From positions 1-64,000 of the forward strand of contig NZ_CP139142.1 in assembly GCF_034059295.1 (NCBI RefSeq): a stretch of DNA of 64,000 bases, written 5' to 3'. This document shows, piece after piece, positions 62,670-64,000 of this stretch. Under the pieces are notes generated by a model. That model saw nothing but the letters and a program-made list of their open reading frames with translations, was not told where the DNA came from and made no database searches. The first letter of the stretch is position 1. Every line of letters starts with the position of its first letter. The stretch comes from Pseudomonas sp. HR96. GTDB lineage: Bacteria; Pseudomonadota; Gammaproteobacteria; Pseudomonadales; Pseudomonadaceae. Both the position numbers and the translations under genes were made by a program.

Positions 62670-63541
62670 ATGCCTGCCATCGCCCGAACTGCTGAAGTCG
62701 ATGCCCTCCTCTCCCGTGATGCCGTGATCGCCAGTGGCGTCAGCGGCGGCAAAGGCTCGGACGCCTATGCACTGGCAACGGCCGCCTACCTCGACCAGTT
62801 CGGCCACCGTGGTCCCCGGCTGATGATTTATGCCGATCTTGGCTGGTGGAGTAGGAGCAGAGCCTCTCCAAGTGCCAGGAACTAGCGAGAGCGATCGGCT
62901 GGGAGCTCGTCGTCGTTCACCGAGAGGCGGGCCGGATGATGGAGCGTTGGGAGGGCCGTTGGGAGAACAATGTTCGTCGCTACGACGACTTTTCGTGCGT
63001 CAGCCTGATGCTGCCCTGGAGCACCCGTCGATGCGTTTCTCAACGTCACTGGCGTCAGTCGCCAGAAAAGCTCCAGCCGCAGCAAGATGCCGGTATCCAA
63101 GGTAGACAGCTTACTCAGCCGGCGAGGCCTGCTGAGCCTGGTGTGGAATTCGATCGTCGAATGGACGTTGCTAGAGGTACTGGGAGAAATCGCGGCCACG
63201 GCCGGGAGCTGCATGAGGCCTACACCCGGTACGGCATGAGCCGTGTGAGCTGCTCGTTTTGCATCGTGGCTTCCAAACCTGACCTGGTCTGTTCCGCGAC
63301 TTGCGTTGGCAATCAGGACACCTATCGAGGGATGGTCGCGTTGGAAGTAGCGTTCTTGTTCGCGTTTCATTCTGGCGCCTGGCTGGGCGACATTGCGCTT
63401 CACCTGCTTGACCCCAAAGCGCTGGGGATGCCCCGAAACGCGAAAGAGGTATGCCGCATACGCGAAGCCCCAGAAGCGACAATCCCTAGGCATCTGCACT
63501 ACGTTTCGGGTTGGCCAACCTGTATTCCAACCGCGCAGTAA
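62670..63541 (+). pseudogene. PAPS reductase-like (PP-loop ATPase) protein, frameshifted
   Basis: ATG 62670: MPAIARTAEVDALLSRDAVI, ASGVSGGKGSDAYALATAAY, HRGPRLMIYADLG. The SGGKxS P-loop is that of adenine-nucleotide alpha-hydrolases. After a shift near 62850: CQELARAIGWELVVVHREAG, MERWEGRWENNVRRY; later ELHEAYTRYGMSRVSCSFCI, VASKPDLVCSATCVGNQDTY. The SCxFC motif is typical of plasmid/phage PAPS-reductase-like proteins. At least two frame changes; probably dead. Confidence 0.7.
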
Positions 63542-63792
63542 GCTTATCTTCTCGCGAACGTACGGCTGATCGTCGCGCGATCGTTGAAACTCTACGTAGA
63601 GTACATCACCAGGCCCGAGGTCAGGGCCCGCTACGTAGAGTTGTACGCGTGCAAGCGTGGTGAGGTCGTGGAGATTCCCATTCGACTGACTCATCCAGCT
63701 GCATCGCAGATCGAGTTCGAGTTCTGACCGCAACGCCGGGAGTTCACCTGCGCGGCCCAAAACCCAGGCGTGCAGTGATCGTATCGTGGCCA
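63542..63792 (+). other. Possible gene fragment without a start
   Basis: A plus frame ending at 63727 reads AYLLANVRLIVARSLKLYVE, YITRPEVRARYVELYACKRG, EVVEIPIRLTHPAASQIEFE. Protein-like, but it opens after a stop with no start codon. Confidence 0.3.
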
Positions 63793-63984
63793 TCAGGCCG
63801 GCATCGCCGGGTAGTGAAGTTTTGGCGTGGTCCACGTGCCCTGTCTGATCAGCTTAGCTGCGATGTTGATAGCTTTGGCTCTTGGGTGCTTGGCCAGCGC
63901 GCCATTCTGCAGGCTTTGAAAAACTTCCTTGGCCAACTGGGGTAGGCGATCACTGGCAACGCCGCTCTTCACAAGCTTTTCCAT
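63793..63984 (-). CDS. Hypothetical protein (63 aa)
   Basis: MEKLVKSGVASDRLPQLAKE, VFQSLQNGALAKHPRAKAIN, IAAKLIRQGTWTTPKLHYPA. Helical and basic; no family recognised; close to the window edge, so the start could not be checked against more context. Confidence 0.4.
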   Translation of the reverse strand: MEKLVKSGVASDRLPQLAKEVFQSLQNGALAKHPRAKAINIAAKLIRQGTWTTPKLHYPAMPA

Positions 63985-64000
63985 GATTGAAAAAAGCCAC

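Noticed and set aside
62882..63835. 317-codon minus-strand frame
   Set aside because: It lies opposite the PAPS-reductase-like pseudogene and has low-complexity, non-protein-like composition.
1..64000. tRNA or rRNA genes as an integration target
   Set aside because: No cloverleaf-like or rRNA-like sequence was recognised by eye; a tRNAscan run would be needed to exclude it fully.

Overview
The window reads as an accessory replicon or island of a Pseudomonas, most likely of the P. syringae group. Pointers are an MvaT/H-NS-type silencer, an RsmA/CsrA, a bacteriophytochrome operon, FliA (sigma-28) style promoters before chemoreceptors, a PA2169-type four-helix protein, and an IncI/R64-like mobilisation block (nikA-nikB with an oriT-like site, plus a decayed trbC-like gene on the same strand). 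No rRNA, tRNA or CRISPR was seen. The species and the plasmid-versus-ICE question are inferences.

Layout. 0-17 kb is a mosaic of decayed and mobile sequence: a PAS chemoreceptor running off the left edge, fragments of a hybrid histidine kinase and of response regulators, a Tn3-derived miniature element, two copies of a broken KfrA-like gene each followed by an intact small gene, a chemoreceptor, a TonB siderophore receptor, mazEF, two broken tyrosine recombinases, an MvaT-like silencer and small ORFan proteins. 17-30 kb holds signalling genes: a GGDEF-EAL protein in tandem with a PAS chemoreceptor, a divergent diguanylate cyclase, two large PAS hybrid kinases (one frameshifted) and a lone receiver. 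30-32 kb carries rsmA and hypotheticals. 33-38 kb is a bphP-receiver-hybrid kinase operon. 40.4-49.4 kb is a complete chemosensory operon (mcp-cheY-STAS-cheA-mcp-cheW-cheR-cheD-cheB) behind a sigma-28-like promoter. 49.7-58 kb has a Phd/VapC-type pair, a TrbC-like remnant, a second copy of the 3.1-kb chemoreceptor, an Arc-type regulator and more ORFans. 58-61 kb is the mobilisation region. 61-64 kb is mostly decayed, including a PAPS-reductase-like pseudogene.

Function. The intact genes are weighted towards sensing: light, iron-siderophore, chemotactic ligands, c-di-GMP and His-Asp phosphorelay, with RsmA and MvaT as global regulators. Five chemoreceptors are complete here or begin here, and four sigma-28-like promoters lie in front of chemoreceptor genes, which suggests host flagellar control of plasmid-borne receptors.

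The most unusual feature is a recurring neighbourhood. Three small, unrecognised protein families (called A, B and C here) and an MvaT-like silencer recur many times, intact and broken, nearly always beside hybrid kinases or stand-alone receivers. I treat this as a candidate undescribed, repeatedly duplicated signalling-associated module.
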